Shown: piece by piece, positions 54,784-63,790 of the stretch
Position numbering within the stretch: position 1 is the stretch's first letter
How the letters are laid out: each line of letters opens with the position of its first letter
Assembly (NCBI GenBank): GCA_001023535.1
Contig: CP011020.1
Span: 3,795,734-3,859,733 of the forward strand
Length of the DNA stretch: 64,000 bases
Source of the DNA: Pseudomonas chlororaphis
Lineage (GTDB): Bacteria > Pseudomonadota > Gammaproteobacteria > Pseudomonadales > Pseudomonadaceae
Direction of reading: 5' to 3'
Position numbers and translations under genes: made by a program
The notes under the pieces: model-generated
Databases searched by the model: none
What the model was told of the DNA's origin: nothing
The model's input: only the letters and a program-made list of their open reading frames with translations

Positions 54784-55710
54784 ATGACTTCCAAGCTGGA
54801 ACAACTCAAGCAATTCACCACCGTCGTCGCCGATACCGGCGACTTCGAAGCCATCGCCCGCATCAAACCCGTGGACGCCACCACCAACCCTTCCCTGCTG
54901 CTCAAGGCCTCGGCCATGAGCGGCTATGCCGAGCTGCTCAATGCCTGCGTGGCAGACTGCAAGGGCGATGTCGGCCTGGCCAGCGACCGTTTTGGCGTGG
55001 CAGTGGGCGGGGAAATCCTGAAGGTGATTCCGGGGCGCATTTCCACCGAAGTGGACGCACGTCTTTCGTTCGACACCGACGCCATGCTCAAGCGTGCACA
55101 TCGCCTGATCGACCTGTATGAAAAGGCCGGCATTGGCCGTGATCGCGTGCTGATCAAGATCGCATCCACCTGGGAAGGCATTCGTGCCGCCGAGCAGTTG
55201 GAGCGAGAAGGCATCCAGTGCAACCTGACCTTGCTGTTCTCCTTCGCCCAGGCCGCCGCTTGCGCCGACGCCGGGGTCTTCCTGATCTCGCCGTTCGTAG
55301 GCCGTATCTACGACTGGTACAAGAAAGCCAATGGCAACGACTACACCGGCGCCGATGATCCAGGCGTTCAGTCGGTGACGCGCATCTACAACTACTACAA
55401 GGCCAATGACTACAAGACCGTGGTCATGGGTGCCAGCTTCCGTAACCTCAACCAGATCGAACAACTGGCCGGTTGCGACCGCTTGACCGTCAGCCCGGAA
55501 CTGCTGGAGAAACTGGCCGCCGACGAAGGCAAGCTGGAACGCAAGCTGGCGCCAGGGCAGGCTGGGGAAGCACGCCTGAACCTCAATGAAGCGCAATTCC
55601 GCTGGTTGTCCAACGAGGACGCCATGGCGACCGAGAAACTGGCCGAAGGTATTCGTCAGTTTGCGCGGGACCAGGAAAAACTGGAAGCGCTGCTGCAAGC
55701 CAAGCTTTGA
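54784..55710 (+). CDS. tal: Transaldolase
   Basis: A 308-residue transaldolase of the pentose phosphate pathway, moving a dihydroxyacetone unit between sugar phosphates. Schiff-base Lys125 is in [12 protein letters not shown]. Other family blocks are [27 protein letters not shown] and [17 protein letters not shown] at 54784 gives the standard length; the ribosome site is weak (ACAGAG). A terminator follows 18 bases after the stop. Confidence 0.95.
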   Translation: MTSKLEQLKQFTTVVADTGDFEAIARIKPVDATTNPSLLLKASAMSGYAELLNACVADCKGDVGLASDRFGVAVGGEILKVIPGRISTEVDARLSFDTDAMLKRAHRLIDLYEKAGIGRDRVLIKIASTWEGIRAAEQLEREGIQCNLTLLFSFAQAAACADAGVFLISPFVGRIYDWYKKANGNDYTGADDPGVQSVTRIYNYYKANDYKTVVMGASFRNLNQIEQLAGCDRLTVSPELLEKLAADEGKLERKLAPGQAGEARLNLNEAQFRWLSNEDAMATEKLAEGIRQFARDQEKLEALLQAKL

Positions 55711-55728
55711 GGTGAGGCACTAGCAAGA

Positions 55729-55762
55729 AAAAGGGGCGAACCTTGATAGGTTCGCCCCTTTT
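55729..55762 (+). terminator. Rho-independent terminator after tal
   Basis: AAAAGGGGCGAACC, loop TTGATA, GGTTCGCCCCTTTT: a perfect 14-bp stem ending in a T-run. It could also stop leftward transcription from rssC. Confidence 0.9.
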
Positions 55763-55767
55763 GCGTT

Positions 55768-55857
55768 TGTGGAAGCGGGTTTACTCGCGAAGAGACCAGC
55801 ACTCCAGCATTGATGTCGCCTGTTATCCCCTCTTCGCGAGCAAGCCCGCTCCCACAG
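55768..55857. repeat. REPIN (GTGGAAGCGGGTTTACTCGC class)
   Basis: Left arm TGTGGAAGCGGGTTTACTCG is a diverged version of the right arm's complement (CGAGCAAGCCCGCTCCCACA). It lies between tal and rssC. Confidence 0.8.
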
Positions 55858-55869
55858 GGTCGAGGGGCT

Positions 55870-56358
55870 TTAGCCGCCTGGGCGCTCCAAGGCGTTCACC
55901 AGGTCATGGAAAGCTTCACGATTGGAATCGTTCAGGCCCATCAGGATCTTGTGGGCTTCGAGCACCTTGATTCGCACTTCTTCCTCGGACTGATCCTGGT
56001 CAGGCAGGTCGTCCAGACATTCCGGGCACGGCACGGGATCGCCAACGATGTTGAAGACCTGGTCGAAGCCCATCGATTGCAGGAGGCGGGTGATGTCGTT
56101 ATGGGTGGTGACGACCGTTGGCAACAGGCCGACCTTCTGCCGCGACAGGATCGACAGCTTGGCCAGCAGGCCCAGGGTGGTGCTGTCGATGCTGCGGGTT
56201 TCGGTCAGGTCAATCACGATGGCGCTGAAGTTCAGCGCCGTGAAGATCCGCTCAATAGTCGCATCCAGCGCCGAACACAGGGTCAGGCGCACTTCACCGA
56301 CAAACTTCAGGACAAAGGTGCCGTCCTGCTCGGCGAACTGGATTCTACCGGTACTCAT
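55870..56358 (-). CDS. rssC: STAS-domain anti-sigma factor antagonist, RssC-like
   Basis: A 162-residue protein with an N-terminal STAS domain (FVLKFVGEVRLTLCSALDAT, then AIVIDLTETRSIDSTTLGLL, with phosphorylatable Ser59) and an acidic C-terminal tail with CPECLDDLPDQDQSEEE. The STAS domain switches partners by phosphorylation. Its ATG overlaps the stop codon of rssB (TGATG), a sign of translational coupling. The order tal-rssC-rssB follows PA2796-2798 in P. aeruginosa as I recall it. The HsbA group is the alternative family name. Confidence 0.82.
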   Translation of the reverse strand: MSTGRIQFAEQDGTFVLKFVGEVRLTLCSALDATIERIFTALNFSAIVIDLTETRSIDSTTLGLLAKLSILSRQKVGLLPTVVTTHNDITRLLQSMGFDQVFNIVGDPVPCPECLDDLPDQDQSEEEVRIKVLEAHKILMGLNDSNREAFHDLVNALERPGG

Positions 56359-57539
56359 CAAAGGTTCCTGCTCAACACTAACAGGGCGATATCATCCGGC
56401 ATCTCCCCGAGCGTGGCTAATCCAAACACTTGGCGCAAGCCTTCCAGGCTGCCGCCCGCTGCACTCACCCGCTCAGGCAAGGCCGCTTCTTTCTCTTTGA
56501 GTGTAGGCTCTGTCAAAAGATCCAAAATGCCATCAGACATCAGCGTCAGGCTGAACGTCGGCGGCAGTTCCAGTACGTGGTCTTCGTAGGTGGCCTCGTT
56601 GAACAGGCCCACCGGCAAGCCACGCCCTTCCAGGTAACGAACACTGTCTGGCGTATACAACACAGGCAACGGCAGGTGACCGCCGATGCTATAGGTCAAC
56701 AAACCAGTCTCCTCGTCGATGACTCCACCGACCATTGTGACGTGTTTGCCCAGCTTACAACTGATCAGGCCTCGGTTGATATGCCCAAGGACCTCAGAAG
56801 GCTTGAACTCCGGCAACGTGCCATTGCGCTTGGACTCGAACAGCAAGCGCGTGGTCATGAACTTCAGCAGCACCGTGACGAACGCCGACGACGCGCCGTG
56901 GCCGGAAACGTCCGCCAGGTAGAATGCCACGCGTCGCTCATCGACTCGGAAATAGTCGACGAAATCCCCCGACAGGTACAACGACGGGATGATCTGGTGG
57001 GCAAACCGGAAGCCATCGACGGTCCAGGGGCTGACCGGCAGCATGTTCATCTGCACCTGGCGGCCGGCGTTCTGGTCTTCCTGCAGCAGGTTCAGGCTGG
57101 CTTCCAGCTCGCGGTTGGCGGTCTCCAGCTTCTCGCGGTAGCGCTGGTTCTCCACCAGCAGGCGAGAACGGTCCAGGGCCCGGCGCACGGAGTGCTCGAG
57201 CACCGCAAGGTCTTCAAGGGGCTTGATCAGGTAGTCGGCCGCGCCCAGGCGCAATGCCTCGACCGCGTCGTTCATCACGCCCGCGCCCGAAACCACGATC
57301 ACCGGGGTCTGCGAGGAGATCCCGCTGACCTGGCGAATGAGTTCGAGTCCGCCCATCTGCGGCATGCGCAGGTCGCAGATGACCAGGTCGGGCTTGTCTT
57401 GCTCGAATACCTGAAGACCCTGTTGGCCATTGCTGGCCTGCAGGACGCTGAAACCACTGTCTTCCAAGTAGGCCGCGAGGCTCGCTCGCACCACTTCGTC
57501 ATCATCGATTATCAGCAGCGTGGCACTGGTTTTTGGCAT
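56358..57539 (-). CDS. rssB: Response regulator with PP2C phosphatase domain, RssB-like
   Basis: A 393-residue protein with an N-terminal receiver domain (phospho-acceptor Asp56 in LVICDLRMPQ; acidic triad IIDDDE; Lys in LIKPLED), a linker coiled coil (about 135-165, ENQRYREKLETANRELEASL) and a C-terminal PP2C-type Ser/Thr phosphatase domain with LSGDFVDYFRVDE, ADVSGHGASSAFV and MSDGILDLL. It should dephosphorylate the STAS partner encoded next to it, coupling a two-component signal to partner switching. ATG at 57539. Confidence 0.87.
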   Translation of the reverse strand: MPKTSATLLIIDDDEVVRASLAAYLEDSGFSVLQASNGQQGLQVFEQDKPDLVICDLRMPQMGGLELIRQVSGISSQTPVIVVSGAGVMNDAVEALRLGAADYLIKPLEDLAVLEHSVRRALDRSRLLVENQRYREKLETANRELEASLNLLQEDQNAGRQVQMNMLPVSPWTVDGFRFAHQIIPSLYLSGDFVDYFRVDERRVAFYLADVSGHGASSAFVTVLLKFMTTRLLFESKRNGTLPEFKPSEVLGHINRGLISCKLGKHVTMVGGVIDEETGLLTYSIGGHLPLPVLYTPDSVRYLEGRGLPVGLFNEATYEDHVLELPPTFSLTLMSDGILDLLTEPTLKEKEAALPERVSAAGGSLEGLRQVFGLATLGEMPDDIALLVLSRNL

Positions 57540-57898
57540 GTGGGCAAACGGCGCCAGAATTAGGTTGGCGTAGCGGGCTGGACCGTCAGGCCTTTGCACG
57601 CACTACTGGATTCGCTTTCTAGCCTCTCTGTCGTACCGGTTTCAGGTAGCTGCCCTGCACGCGGATTCATCAGAGGTGCCCTTCTAAGGCGCAGACGGTA
57701 CTCCCATCCGCGGGGCGTTTCAAGCTCAGGCGGATCGCCGCTTGCCGTCTTTATTTGTCAAAGTACAGAGAGTTATAAGAACCGAGCGAAGCGTAACCCA
57801 ATGGAAGGATCACTCCCCTTGAACGCACCACAAAAACACAAAAGGCGGCCCCTGGGCATTCATGCCAGGGCCGCCTTTCGCTCAGTCGGGAGCCGATA
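57540..57898. other. rssB upstream region
   Basis: The 359-base stretch holds the mlaA terminator (57841-57878). A 36-residue minus-strand frame (57560-57670, MNPRAGQLPETGTTERLESE) ends 20 bases before rssB; it could be a small leader peptide but has no family resemblance. Confidence 0.5.
57841..57878 (-). terminator. Terminator of mlaA
   Basis: AAAGGCGGCCCCTGGGCA, loop TTCA, TGCC-AGGGCCGCCTTT: a GC-rich stem with one bulge, followed on the minus strand by a T-rich stretch (TTTTGTGTTTTTGTGG). Confidence 0.85.
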
Positions 57899-58588
57899 TC
57901 AAAAATCGTCTTCGACCTGGCCGTCCTTGACCTTGAATTCGCGGTTTTGCAGATAGGCGTTGCGAATGAAGACGTATTTGTCGCCGCTCACCAGCTTCTC
58001 GGCCGACAGCAGGCTGGCGCGCGTGTCGACGATGTTCAGGCCGAAGATCGAGTTACGCACCGAGACATTGTCGATATAGCGATAAGGCGCGGCGTAGCTG
58101 TCGACATACTTGGCCGGCGCATCACGCAGGGTGCTTGGCCCCAAGAGTGGAAGCACCACATAAGGACCGCTGCTCACGCCCCAATAGCCCAGGGTCTGGC
58201 CGAAATCCTCGTCGCTGCGTTGCAGGCCCATCTGGGTGCCCACGTCGAAGAAGCCCAGCAGGCCGAAGGTGGTGTTGAAGATCAACCGAGCGGTGTCGAC
58301 CCCGGCAGCGACCGGTTTGGCCTGCAGCACGTTGTTGGCCAGGTTGCCCACGTCCCCGATGTTGCGGAACATGTTGTGGATGCCGTCTTCCAGGAACTGC
58401 GGCGTCACGTACTGATACCCCTGGGCCAGCGGCTTGAGCGCATAGGTGTCGAGGGTGTCGTTGAAGGTAAAGATCGGACGGTTGATGCTTTCCCAAGGAT
58501 CTTCTTCCGTGGCGGCCTGGGCTGCAAACGGAACCAGCAGGACGCTGGCGGACAGACTCAGCTGAGCTAGACGATGGCTCCAGCGCAT
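57899..58588 (-). CDS. mlaA: Outer-membrane lipid-asymmetry protein MlaA (VacJ)
   Basis: A 229-residue protein with a signal peptide (residues 1-25, ending QAA). The DPWESINRPIFTFNDTLDTY, FRNIGDVGNLANNVLQ and DFGQTLGYWGVSSGPYVVLP blocks are diagnostic of MlaA, which sits in the outer membrane and passes misplaced phospholipids to MlaC. Here the signal peptide lacks a lipobox Cys. The gene corresponds to PA2800 in position. A strong terminator follows. Confidence 0.92.
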   Translation of the reverse strand: MRWSHRLAQLSLSASVLLVPFAAQAATEEDPWESINRPIFTFNDTLDTYALKPLAQGYQYVTPQFLEDGIHNMFRNIGDVGNLANNVLQAKPVAAGVDTARLIFNTTFGLLGFFDVGTQMGLQRSDEDFGQTLGYWGVSSGPYVVLPLLGPSTLRDAPAKYVDSYAAPYRYIDNVSVRNSIFGLNIVDTRASLLSAEKLVSGDKYVFIRNAYLQNREFKVKDGQVEDDF

Positions 58589-58790
58589 AGGGGAAAACTC
58601 CTCGGTTTATTCAGGCAAGGGCGCCGAGCCCAGGCGGTAAGGTCGCTAGTATAAGACGGAAAGCGAGGATAGGCAGCATGGAAAAGAGAAGGCGGCTGTA
58701 GGACGTTTCTGCTGCCGAGCACCTTCACAACTCTGTCACCGGACTGTCATTGAGGCCCGTTAGGCTGCAGGTTATTTCAAGGACGTTCCC

Positions 58791-59411
58791 ATGCCTCGCG
58801 CCGAAGCCCTGCCCTTCCCTGTTCCCGGCCTGACTGCGGTCCTGTTCGGCCTGAGTGGTTGCCTGGTGGACTTCGGCGCCAGGGTTCGTCAGCCGGGCGC
58901 CAAGCCGACCGAGCACGCGCAACCGACGCCGGGGGCGCTGGAAAGCCTGCATCACTTGCAGCAACTGGGTATTCCCTGCGCCTGGCTCGACGACTTGCCG
59001 CCGGCCACCAGCCATGGCCTGGCGGCGGCCCTGCCGACTTGGGTCAAACCCCCGCAACTTCCTGCAACAAATAATCCTTGGCCCGCCCCGCACGCCTGCT
59101 GGCAGGCACTCATGGCGCTGAACGTCCAGCAATTGGACGGTTGCGTACTGGTCAGTGGCGAACCGGGGTTGCTGCAATCGGGGCTCAACGCCGGACTGTG
59201 GACCATCGGCCTGGCGTCCTGTGGCTCGCTGTGTGGCCTGGCACCGGGCGAGTGGCAGGCGCTGGGGCAGCAGGAACGCGAGTCCAGGCGCGCCAGGGCC
59301 ACCGTGCAATTGTTCAGCCTGGGCGTGCATTCGGTGATCGATCACCTGGGCGAGCTCGACACCTGTCTGGCCGACATCAGCCTGCGCCAGCTCAAAGGCG
59401 AGAAGCCATGA
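58791..59411 (+). CDS. HAD-fold protein lacking the catalytic aspartates (PhnX-like)
   Basis: A 206-residue protein of the HAD superfamily in outline. The motif I place, normally LFDLDGTLVD, reads LFGLSGCLVD, so both catalytic aspartates and the Thr are replaced. The last part, SLGVHSVIDHLGELDTCLAD, recalls the end of phosphonoacetaldehyde hydrolase (PhnX). It is therefore unlikely to be a phosphatase; a binding or structural role is possible. It corresponds in place to PA2803-2804. GGACG before the ATG is weak. Confidence 0.75.
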   Translation: MPRAEALPFPVPGLTAVLFGLSGCLVDFGARVRQPGAKPTEHAQPTPGALESLHHLQQLGIPCAWLDDLPPATSHGLAAALPTWVKPPQLPATNNPWPAPHACWQALMALNVQQLDGCVLVSGEPGLLQSGLNAGLWTIGLASCGSLCGLAPGEWQALGQQERESRRARATVQLFSLGVHSVIDHLGELDTCLADISLRQLKGEKP

Positions 59412-59520
59412 CCGGGATCATGCAGGGTGCGTGAGGGTGGATTACTCTTAAGGCAGGCCACGGACTTTTGACGCACCGTCGCGGTCCATGGCTGTGCCTA
59501 TCAATAAAGGGAGTACGCCA

Positions 59521-59787
59521 ATGCCTGCCCGCCGCGAACTGCAAGCTCAACTCGATACCCTGCGCGAGCAATTGGACCAGAACCCGCCACTGTCCGAGCC
59601 AGAGCGCGAGAGTCTGCATCAACTGATGGCTCAGATCGAGGCTGAGATCCAACTGGAAAATCAGCTTCAGGACAGCAACCTGGTCGACGGCGTGAACCTT
59701 GCCGTGGAACGCTTCGAACTGGAACACCCGACCATTGCCGGGACATTGCGCAACATTGTGCAGACCCTGGGCAACATCGGGATCTGA
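59521..59787 (+). CDS. DUF4404-family small protein
   Basis: An 88-residue helical protein of the DUF4404 family (MPARRELQAQLDTLREQL, EIQLENQLQDSNLVDGVNLA, IAGTLRNIVQTLGNIGI). The first half is a coiled coil; the end is a conserved amphipathic helix. Function unknown. ATG at 59521 has AAGGGAG about nine bases upstream; an in-frame ATG at 59488 exists. Its terminator is split by a REPIN. Confidence 0.85.
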   Translation: MPARRELQAQLDTLREQLDQNPPLSEPERESLHQLMAQIEAEIQLENQLQDSNLVDGVNLAVERFELEHPTIAGTLRNIVQTLGNIGI

Positions 59788-59798
59788 ACCTCTCGGAC

Positions 59799-59994
59799 AA
59801 AAAAGCCCCGCGCCATGGCGTAACGCTGTTCACTTGAGATTTATCACTGATCGTGGCGAGGGAGCTTGCTCCCGCTGGAGCGCGCAGCGGTCCCACGCTT
59901 TTGGGGCCGCTACGCAGCCCAGCGGGAGCAAGCTCCCTCGCCACGGCGGTAACGTGCTTAAGTGAACGGTATTACGCGCCATGGCGGGGCTTTT
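59799..59994 (+). terminator. Terminator of the DUF4404 gene, split by a REPIN
   Basis: AAAAAAGCCCCGCGCCATGG at the left and CGCCATGGCGGGGCTTTTCT at the right are inverted copies, a typical terminator stem. The middle is occupied by extra inverted text (GTTCACTTGAG / CTTAAGTGAAC) and then a REPIN (59853-59944). Confidence 0.7.
59853..59944. repeat. REPIN (GTGGCGAGGGAGCTTGCTCC class)
   Basis: Inverted REP copies with GCTGGAGCGCGCAGCGG and GCTACGCAGCCCAGCG inner parts. It sits in the loop of the terminator of the DUF4404 gene. Confidence 0.9.
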
Positions 59995-60051
59995 CTATTT
60001 CCTGCCACCTGAAATGCCATTCGCCGTGGGAGGATTCGCTATTACCGTGGG

Positions 60052-60882
60052 TTATTGGCGAACCAGGCGCTGGTTGGGCAGTTGCACCGCTTCAGTGCTG
60101 CGATACGGGTTGATGTCCAGGCCGCCACGGCGCACATACCGCGCGTACACCGTCAACTTCTGCGGCTTGAGCAGTCGCTGCAGGTCAAGGAAGATCCGCT
60201 CCACGCATTGCTCGTGGAAATCCGAATGCTGGCGGAAGCTGACGAGGTAGGCCAGCAGGCTCGCATGATCCAGTGCCGCGCCACGATACTCCACCGCCAC
60301 GCTGCCCCAGTCCGGCTGGCTGGTGACCGGGCAGTTGGACTTGAGCAGGTGGCTGTGCAGGCTTTCCTCGATGATGCGCGATTCATCGCACCGCAGCAGT
60401 TCCGGGCGTGGGTGTTCGTACGAATCGACACGGATGTCCAGGTCATCGATGCACACCCCCGGCAACGCGACGACGCCTTCGTCCTCCACGTCCTTGAGAC
60501 TGCGAATCCGCACGCCCACCGGCTTGCCAGCGGCGGCCGAGAGGTCCTGGCGCAGTGTTGCCTCCAGACTCTGAGTGGTGTCGAACGGCGTCTGGTTCAA
60601 GGAATTGAGGTACAGCTTGAAGGATTTGGACTCGATGATATTCGGTGAGTCCGCCGGGATCGCGAATTCCCCGATAGCCACCACCGGCTTGCCGGACGGC
60701 AACAGCCATGACAGCTCGAAACAGTTCCAGAAATCCACGCCCTTGTAGGGAAGGGTCTCGGCCGTCAGGCCCAGTTCCGCCCATTTCGCGGTGCGCGGGA
60801 TCGGGAACAGCAATGACGGCGTGTAAGTGGCGATGTATTCACTGGACTTGCCCAGCGGCGAGTGTTCGGCTGCGGGATGCAT
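60052..60882 (-). CDS. queF: NADPH-dependent 7-cyano-7-deazaguanine reductase QueF
   Basis: A 276-residue enzyme of the long (E. coli-type) QueF class that reduces preQ0 to preQ1 for queuosine in tRNA. The NADPH motif [11 protein letters not shown] (about 84-94), catalytic Cys184 and Asp191 in [15 protein letters not shown], and the substrate-binding E-F-x-H-E-type [14 protein letters not shown] are all present. Position matches PA2806. Confidence 0.95.
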   Translation of the reverse strand: MHPAAEHSPLGKSSEYIATYTPSLLFPIPRTAKWAELGLTAETLPYKGVDFWNCFELSWLLPSGKPVVAIGEFAIPADSPNIIESKSFKLYLNSLNQTPFDTTQSLEATLRQDLSAAAGKPVGVRIRSLKDVEDEGVVALPGVCIDDLDIRVDSYEHPRPELLRCDESRIIEESLHSHLLKSNCPVTSQPDWGSVAVEYRGAALDHASLLAYLVSFRQHSDFHEQCVERIFLDLQRLLKPQKLTVYARYVRRGGLDINPYRSTEAVQLPNQRLVRQ

Positions 60883-60943
60883 GACGGAAACCTGACTGAA
60901 GAATCAGCCGATTCTATCAGCCTTTGCCGCAGCCTTTGAGTGC

Positions 60944-61465
60944 TTACTGACTGACTGTCAGGTCTCCCTTCATTCCGGCCTGGTAATGCCCGGGGATGTT
61001 GCAGGCAAATTCAAGGCGCGTGGCCTTGTTGAACGTCCAGGTCAGCTCGGCGGACTTGCCCGGCTCCACCAACACGCTGTTCGGGTCATCGTGACGCATG
61101 CCGGGCGAGCCTTGGCCCATGTCGCCATGGGCCATCCCGTGCGTCATGGCGGTCGGCGTCAACTGGCCGCTCTGTTGCATCTTGAGCATTTCCTGCTGGT
61201 GTTCGGCGTGCATGGCGGCATCGCCGAGGTTGAACTCGTGCAGCAACCGACCTTTATTGATGAGCACGAACCGCACGGTTTCACCGGCTTTGATCTGGAG
61301 CGCGCCGGGGTCGAACGACATGTCCCCCATCACCACTTCGATACTGCGTCCGACCGTGGCCGCCGGCGCAGGCTGGCCAAAATCAAGATGCCCAGGCGAC
61401 GCCCATGACGGTACACCGAACATCAGCGTGCAGGCGGCCAGGGCCAGGCGACTTCCCCTCAACAT
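60944..61465 (-). CDS. Cupredoxin-domain copper protein
   Basis: A 173-residue exported blue-copper-type protein with a signal peptide (residues 1-22, ending SWA). The type 1 copper ligands can be read as His in RLLHEF and Cys-His-Met in FACNIPGHYQAGM. A Met/His-rich loop (HAEHQQEMLKMQQ, HGMAHGDMGQGSPGMRHD) offers more copper sites. A periplasmic copper-handling role fits its position divergent from copRS; it equals PA2807. ATG at 61465. Confidence 0.87.
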   Translation of the reverse strand: MLRGSRLALAACTLMFGVPSWASPGHLDFGQPAPAATVGRSIEVVMGDMSFDPGALQIKAGETVRFVLINKGRLLHEFNLGDAAMHAEHQQEMLKMQQSGQLTPTAMTHGMAHGDMGQGSPGMRHDDPNSVLVEPGKSAELTWTFNKATRLEFACNIPGHYQAGMKGDLTVSQ

Positions 61466-61538
61466 GTTTCAAACTCCATTCGGATTCAGCTTGTGGGAAA
61501 CTCTAGCTCGCCGCGCCTGCCAGCCGGCTGACGGCATG

Positions 61539-61554
61539 ATTACAACTTTGTCAG
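61539..61554. promoter_or_regulatory. Candidate CopR box
   Basis: ATTACAACTTTGTCAG resembles the CusR/CopR palindrome (ACAA-n-TTGT core). It lies between the divergent cupredoxin and copR starts, 64 bases before copR. Confidence 0.55.
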
Positions 61555-61617
61555 GTTGCGCCACCGCCCCGCCTGCCACGGTATAACGCCCCCGTCCCAA
61601 CCTGTCTTGAGCTGCCC

Positions 61618-62298
61618 ATGAAACTGCTGATCGTCGAAGACCAAACGAAAACCGGCCAATACCTGCGCCAGGGCCTGAGCGAAGCCGGCTTCAACGCCGA
61701 CCTGGCGGCCGGCGGCATCACCGGCCAGCAGTTGGCCCTGAGTGGCGAATACGCCGTGTTGATCCTCGACGTGATGCTGCCCGGCCGCGATGGCTGGCAG
61801 ATTCTGCAAGCCGTCCGCGGGGCCGGCCTGGACACGCCGGTGCTGTTCCTCACGGCCCGGGACGCCATACAAGACCGGGTGCACGGCCTGGAACTGGGCG
61901 CCGATGATTACCTGGTCAAGCCTTTTGCCTTTTCCGAGTTGCTGGCGCGGGTCCGCAGCCTGTTGCGTCGTGGCGGCTCGACACCCCAGGAAACCAGCCT
62001 GCAACTGGCGGACCTGCGCCTGGACCTGATCCGCCGCCGCGTCGAGCGCGCCGGCCGACGCATCGATCTCACCGCCAAGGAATTCGCCTTGCTGGAAATG
62101 CTCCTGCGCCGCCAGGGCGAAGTGCTGCCCAAGTCGCTGATCGCTTCGCAGGTCTGGGACATGAATTTCGACAGCGACACCAACGTCATCGAAGTGGCGA
62201 TCCGGCGCCTGCGCCTCAAGATCGACGACGAATTCCCCAGCAAACTCATCCACACCGTGCGCGGCATGGGCTATGTGCTTGAAGAGCGTGGCCTGTGA
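61618..62298 (+). CDS. copR: Copper-responsive response regulator CopR
   Basis: A 226-residue OmpR/PhoB-type regulator. The receiver has Asp51 in [13 protein letters not shown] and Lys in YLVKPFAF; the C-terminal winged helix shows [15 protein letters not shown] and [15 protein letters not shown]. It belongs to the heavy-metal group (CopR/CusR/CzcR). Adjacent to a cupredoxin and corresponding to PA2809, it is most likely the copper regulator. Its last codons overlap copS by four bases (GTGA). Confidence 0.9.
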   Translation: MKLLIVEDQTKTGQYLRQGLSEAGFNADLAAGGITGQQLALSGEYAVLILDVMLPGRDGWQILQAVRGAGLDTPVLFLTARDAIQDRVHGLELGADDYLVKPFAFSELLARVRSLLRRGGSTPQETSLQLADLRLDLIRRRVERAGRRIDLTAKEFALLEMLLRRQGEVLPKSLIASQVWDMNFDSDTNVIEVAIRRLRLKIDDEFPSKLIHTVRGMGYVLEERGL

Positions 62299-63653
62299 GG
62301 GGGCCATGGTCGCTGAGCAGTCGCCTGGCCTTGCTGTTCGCCGCCTGTACCGCCGTGGTGTCGCTGTTGGCCGGGGTGCTGTTCAGCCGGGCCAGCGAAG
62401 CGCACTTCATCGAACTCGACCAGCAACTGCTGGAGGGCAAGCTGATCGGCCTGCGCCACGCGTTGCAAGACCTCGACGCCGAGCAGGCCCAACGCCGCCT
62501 GGAAGATGAACTGAGCCGCCAGGCCGACCTGGCCCTGCGCATCAAGGGCAGCGACGGTGTGCGCTGGTACGACAGTTCGATCCGGATTCCGGCCCGGCTG
62601 CCGGAGCGTCCCGGCCTGTCGACCGTCAGCGAAGCCGACAGTGACTACCGCGTGCTGAACGCGCCGCTGTACCCCGAGCGCGCACACTCGCCGCAACTGA
62701 CCCTGCTGCTGGACATCACCCACCACCAGCATTTTCTCCAGCGCATGCAACGGCTGATCTGGCTGACGGTCGGCCTCTCGGCCCTGGCCACCGCCCTGCT
62801 CGGCGCCTGGACCGCCCGGCGCGCCCTGCGACCCTTGCGGCGCATGGGGGTGATCACCGGCGGCGTTTCGGCCCACTCCCTCAACGCCCGTCTACCCGAA
62901 GCGCAAATGCCCGCCGAGCTGGCGGAACTGGCCCACAGCATCAACGCCATGCTCGGACGCCTGGATGACGCCTTCCAACGGCTCTCGGCGTTCTCCGCCG
63001 ACATTGCCCATGAACTACGCACCCCGCTGTCGAACCTGCTGACCCATACCCAGGTCACCCTCACCCGCGAGCGTTCTCTGGAGGATTACCGCGAGGCATT
63101 GCACAGCAACCTCGAAGAACTGCAGTGGATGGCGCAACTGGTCAACGACATGTTGTACCTGGCCAAGGCCGACCATGGCCTGCTGGCGCCGAATCGCGAG
63201 CCGCTGGCGTTGGCCGAGGAAGTGGACGTGTTGCTGGAATTCTTCGCGCCCCTGGCCGAGGACGCCAACGTGCGCTTGAGTCGCGAGGGCGATGGCGGCC
63301 TCGACGGCGACCGCAACATGTTGCGCCGGGCCCTTTCCAACCTGCTGGACAATGCGCTGCGCTTCACCCCCGAAGGGGGCGACGTGCGGGTGCGCATTGT
63401 CGATGAGGTCCAAAGAGTCCGCGTCAGCGTGGAGAACAGCGGCGAGGAAATCCCGGCAGATCGTCTGCCACGCCTGTTCGACCGTTTCTACCGCGCCGAC
63501 CCGGCCCGCCAGGAAAGCCGCAGCGAACACGCCGGCCTGGGCCTGGCCATCACCCGCTCGATCATCCGCGCCCATGGCGGAGAGATCCGCTGTGAATCAG
63601 CCGATGGCTGGACCTGCTTTCTGATTGAGTTGCCAAAGCTCCATCAAGCCTGA
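62295..63653 (+). CDS. copS: Heavy-metal sensor histidine kinase CopS
   Basis: A 452-residue membrane kinase. Two transmembrane helices (about 11-28 and 155-175) enclose a periplasmic sensor domain; HAMP follows, then the H-box [16 protein letters not shown] (His239), N-box [13 protein letters not shown] and [11 protein letters not shown]. The heavy-metal sensor kinase family senses periplasmic Cu or Ag. It starts with GTG at 62295, overlapping the copR stop codon. It pairs with CopR. Confidence 0.9.
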   Translation: MRGPWSLSSRLALLFAACTAVVSLLAGVLFSRASEAHFIELDQQLLEGKLIGLRHALQDLDAEQAQRRLEDELSRQADLALRIKGSDGVRWYDSSIRIPARLPERPGLSTVSEADSDYRVLNAPLYPERAHSPQLTLLLDITHHQHFLQRMQRLIWLTVGLSALATALLGAWTARRALRPLRRMGVITGGVSAHSLNARLPEAQMPAELAELAHSINAMLGRLDDAFQRLSAFSADIAHELRTPLSNLLTHTQVTLTRERSLEDYREALHSNLEELQWMAQLVNDMLYLAKADHGLLAPNREPLALAEEVDVLLEFFAPLAEDANVRLSREGDGGLDGDRNMLRRALSNLLDNALRFTPEGGDVRVRIVDEVQRVRVSVENSGEEIPADRLPRLFDRFYRADPARQESRSEHAGLGLAITRSIIRAHGGEIRCESADGWTCFLIELPKLHQA

Positions 63654-63665
63654 CACATCCCCTTC

Positions 63666-63774
63666 TGTGGCGAGGGAGCTTGCTCCCGCTTGACCGGGCT
63701 GGCGCTCCAGTGCGCAGCGCTCGCCATCTTTGGGGCCGCTACGCAGCCCAGCGGGAGCAAGCTCCCTCGCCACA
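63666..63774. repeat. REPIN (GTGGCGAGGGAGCTTGCTCC class)
   Basis: Inverted REP copies with a longer, less regular centre (TGACCGGGCTGGCGCTCCAG). It lies between copS and the convergent lolC/lolE-type gene. Confidence 0.88.
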
Positions 63775-63790
63775 GGGGGCTGCGCCGGCC

